Origin: RGIG7213 sp045545665
Lineage (GTDB): Bacteria; Bacillota; Clostridia; Oscillospirales; CAG-272
Direction: 5' to 3'
Length of the DNA stretch: 41,016 bases
Assembly (NCBI GenBank): GCA_045545665.1
Contig: JAZQBL010000023.1
Coordinates: 1-41,016, forward strand
The notes under the pieces are model-generated. The model searched no databases. It worked only from the letters and a program-made list of their open reading frames with translations, and had not been told where the DNA came from. Below are positions 40,405 through 41,016 of this stretch, piece after piece (position 1 is the stretch's first letter; each line of letters starts with the position of its first letter). Made by a program: the position numbers and the translations under genes.

Positions 40405-40430
40405 GCAAAAAAACTGCCCGCAGGCAGTTT
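40405..40430 (-). terminator. Rho-independent terminator of the TDAA-repeat lipoprotein
   Basis: On the minus strand AAACTGCC/GGCAGTTT (40411-40418 with 40423-40430) is an 8-bp stem with a 4-nt loop running into a T tract (40408-40413 region). It lies 15 bp after the stop codon. Confidence 0.8.
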
Positions 40431-40445
40431 CTTTTATACTCGTAA

Positions 40446-40685
40446 TTATTCAGCGTCTGTAGCAGCGTCTGTAGCAGCATCTGTAGCTGCATCTGTAGCA
40501 GCGTCTGTAGCGGCGTCTGTAGCAGCATCTGTAGCAGCATCTGTATCAGCGTCTGTAGCAGCAGTTGTAACAGTAGCCTTGGAATCAGCTGCGGAATCTG
40601 CGTTTGTGTCTGTTTCGTCACCACCGCAAGATGCGAATGAAAGTGCAAGTGTAGCAGCGAGCATAAGAACAATAAACTTCTTCAT
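40446..40685 (-). CDS. Small lipoprotein with a TDAA tandem-repeat tail
   Basis: A 79-residue secreted lipoprotein. The signal peptide ends at LSFASC with lipidated Cys20. A short acidic linker (GGDETDTNADSAAD) and a Thr/Ala stretch lead to nine tandem four-residue units at 44-79, seven of them TDAA, with TDAD first and TDAE last. There is no folded domain, so the mature protein is a lipid-anchored, negatively charged low-complexity filament; a spacer, cation-binding or surface-coat role is possible. AGGAGG lies 10 nt before the ATG, and the promoter is a strong consensus. A frame on the same strand with leucine/glutamine repeats is a shadow. Confidence 0.8.
   Translation of the reverse strand: MKKFIVLMLAATLALSFASCGGDETDTNADSAADSKATVTTAATDADTDAATDAATDAATDAATDAATDAATDAATDAE
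40449..40556 (-). repeat. Nine-unit 12-bp tandem repeat inside the lipoprotein gene
   Basis: Nine 12-bp units (minus-strand type GCTACAGACGCT, with single-base variants) encode TDAA repeats. Because the unit is a multiple of three, copy-number changes by slippage would alter length without shifting frame. Confidence 0.85.
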
Positions 40686-40739
40686 CAGATAAAAACCTCC
40701 TAAAAAATATTCAATGCATATCTCGCATCGAAGTTCGAG

Positions 40740-40768
40740 AGTATAGCACTTTTCATTTCAAATGTCAA
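40740..40768 (-). promoter_or_regulatory. Consensus promoter of the repeat lipoprotein gene
   Basis: On the minus strand TTGACA (40763-40768), exactly 17 bp, TATACT (40740-40745). An 11-bp palindrome TCGAAGTTCGA (40728-40738) lies at the predicted start site and could be an operator. Confidence 0.85.
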
Positions 40769-40807
40769 TACAAAATTTGTAGAATTAAATAAATATATGA
40801 ATATTAT

Positions 40808-41016
40808 TCACATAATATTCTCAAATGAGGCTTTTGAAATTTTTTTTATTCTTTCGACCGAATATAGAAATTCTCCCTTTGATATTAAAAATTCATCGTA
40901 GCTTTCGGTGATCAAGCAGTTTTGCATTCGCAAAAGAGCTAATTGCACTTTTTCTATTTCTTGATAATCATAAAGACACGTAAGTATTCCGTATTCTTTG
41001 TTCCAAAGCTCTTCTA
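40808..41016 (-). CDS. C-terminal end of an unrecognised protein (5' end beyond the window)
   Basis: On the minus strand an uninterrupted frame of 68 codons enters from the window edge (first full codon at 41014) and stops at a TGA at 40808-40810. It reads EELWNKEYGILTCLYDYQEIEK near its start and ends KASFENIM. It is rich in charged residues and looks helical, with no membrane segment. The other two minus-strand frames are closed. I do not recognise the family. Confidence 0.55.
   Translation of the reverse strand, partial: EELWNKEYGILTCLYDYQEIEKVQLALLRMQNCLITESYDEFLISKGEFLYSVERIKKISKASFENIM

Noticed and set aside
40449..40556. CRISPR-like array
   Set aside because: The units are contiguous 12-bp tandem repeats with no spacers and encode TDAA in a reading frame.
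40340..40672. A 110-codon Leu/Gln-repeat frame overlapping the TDAA lipoprotein
   Set aside because: It is the same tandem repeat read in another frame; the TDAA frame has the signal peptide, lipobox, AGGAGG and promoter.
1..41016. Insertion sequences, integrases, phage structural genes, tRNA or rRNA genes
   Set aside because: No transposase or integrase motif, no cloverleaf and no rRNA-like stretch was recognised when reading both strands; a covariance-model scan was not possible here.

Overview
The window reads as chromosome from a low-to-mid GC, Gram-positive, endospore-forming anaerobe of the Clostridia, most plausibly an Oscillospirales/Ruminococcaceae-type gut organism. The reasons are spoIIR, aspartate transcarbamylase encoded as pyrB plus pyrI, thyX instead of thyA, strong AGGAGG-type ribosome binding sites with frequent TTG/GTG starts, consensus TTGACA-N17-TATAAT promoters, and clostridial lipoproteins and radical SAM proteins. 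Species assignment is inference. No rRNA, tRNA, CRISPR array, transposase or prophage block was seen.

Layout. (1) 1-6.5 kb: the end of an unknown gene, two small membrane-anchored proteins, a MATE exporter, a copper-type P-ATPase with a metal-binding domain at each end and a palindromic operator over its promoter, spoIIR and thyX. (2) 6.5-8 kb: an island between thyX and an acyl carrier protein gene. It holds a 219-bp MITE-like element and an XRE regulator, and it is bounded by two inverted, related 3'-end/terminator elements. (3) 8-10.2 kb: an ACP plus acyl-activating ligase operon, divergent from (4) 10.2-16.4 kb: an acyl-CoA synthetase, zinc dehydrogenase, class II aldolase/short-chain dehydrogenase fusion and PHP phosphoesterase. 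This operon looks highly expressed and probably catabolises a sugar phosphate. (5) 16.5-19.5 kb: pyrBI, a flavin reductase and a radical SAM protein. (6) 19.6-27.9 kb, minus strand: a compact operon from one consensus promoter, licC-licA-licB, a CDP-glycerol glycerophosphotransferase-family protein, a YidC/sulfatase-fold fusion and a MATE/MOP flippase. (7) 28-34.7 kb: a DUF3592-like protein, a PrsA/SurA-like lipoprotein, and uvrB-uvrA followed by a HIRAN-domain gene. (8) 34.8-41 kb: a small amidase, a GH43 enzyme, two XRE regulators with twin operators, a SLOG-family protein, an erythrin-VIT iron transporter, a PAS protein, an MFS transporter, a TDAA-repeat lipoprotein and the end of one more unknown gene.

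The best candidate for an undescribed system is region 6. It has the three genes for choline uptake and activation to CDP-choline known from the pneumococcal lic1 locus. It lacks licD and instead carries a TagF-fold transferase and a membrane fusion of a YidC-like domain with an alkaline-phosphatase/sulfatase-fold ectodomain. I infer a phosphocholine (or other phospho-alcohol) decoration pathway for a surface glycopolymer or membrane protein.

Regulatory points of note are two genes (spoIIR and the MATE gene of region 6) whose Shine-Dalgarno sequences lie inside perfect 9-10 bp hairpins, a possible ATA start codon for the PAS gene, and a radical SAM gene whose predicted transcription start almost coincides with its start codon. 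All family assignments come from reading motifs by eye; no database search was run.
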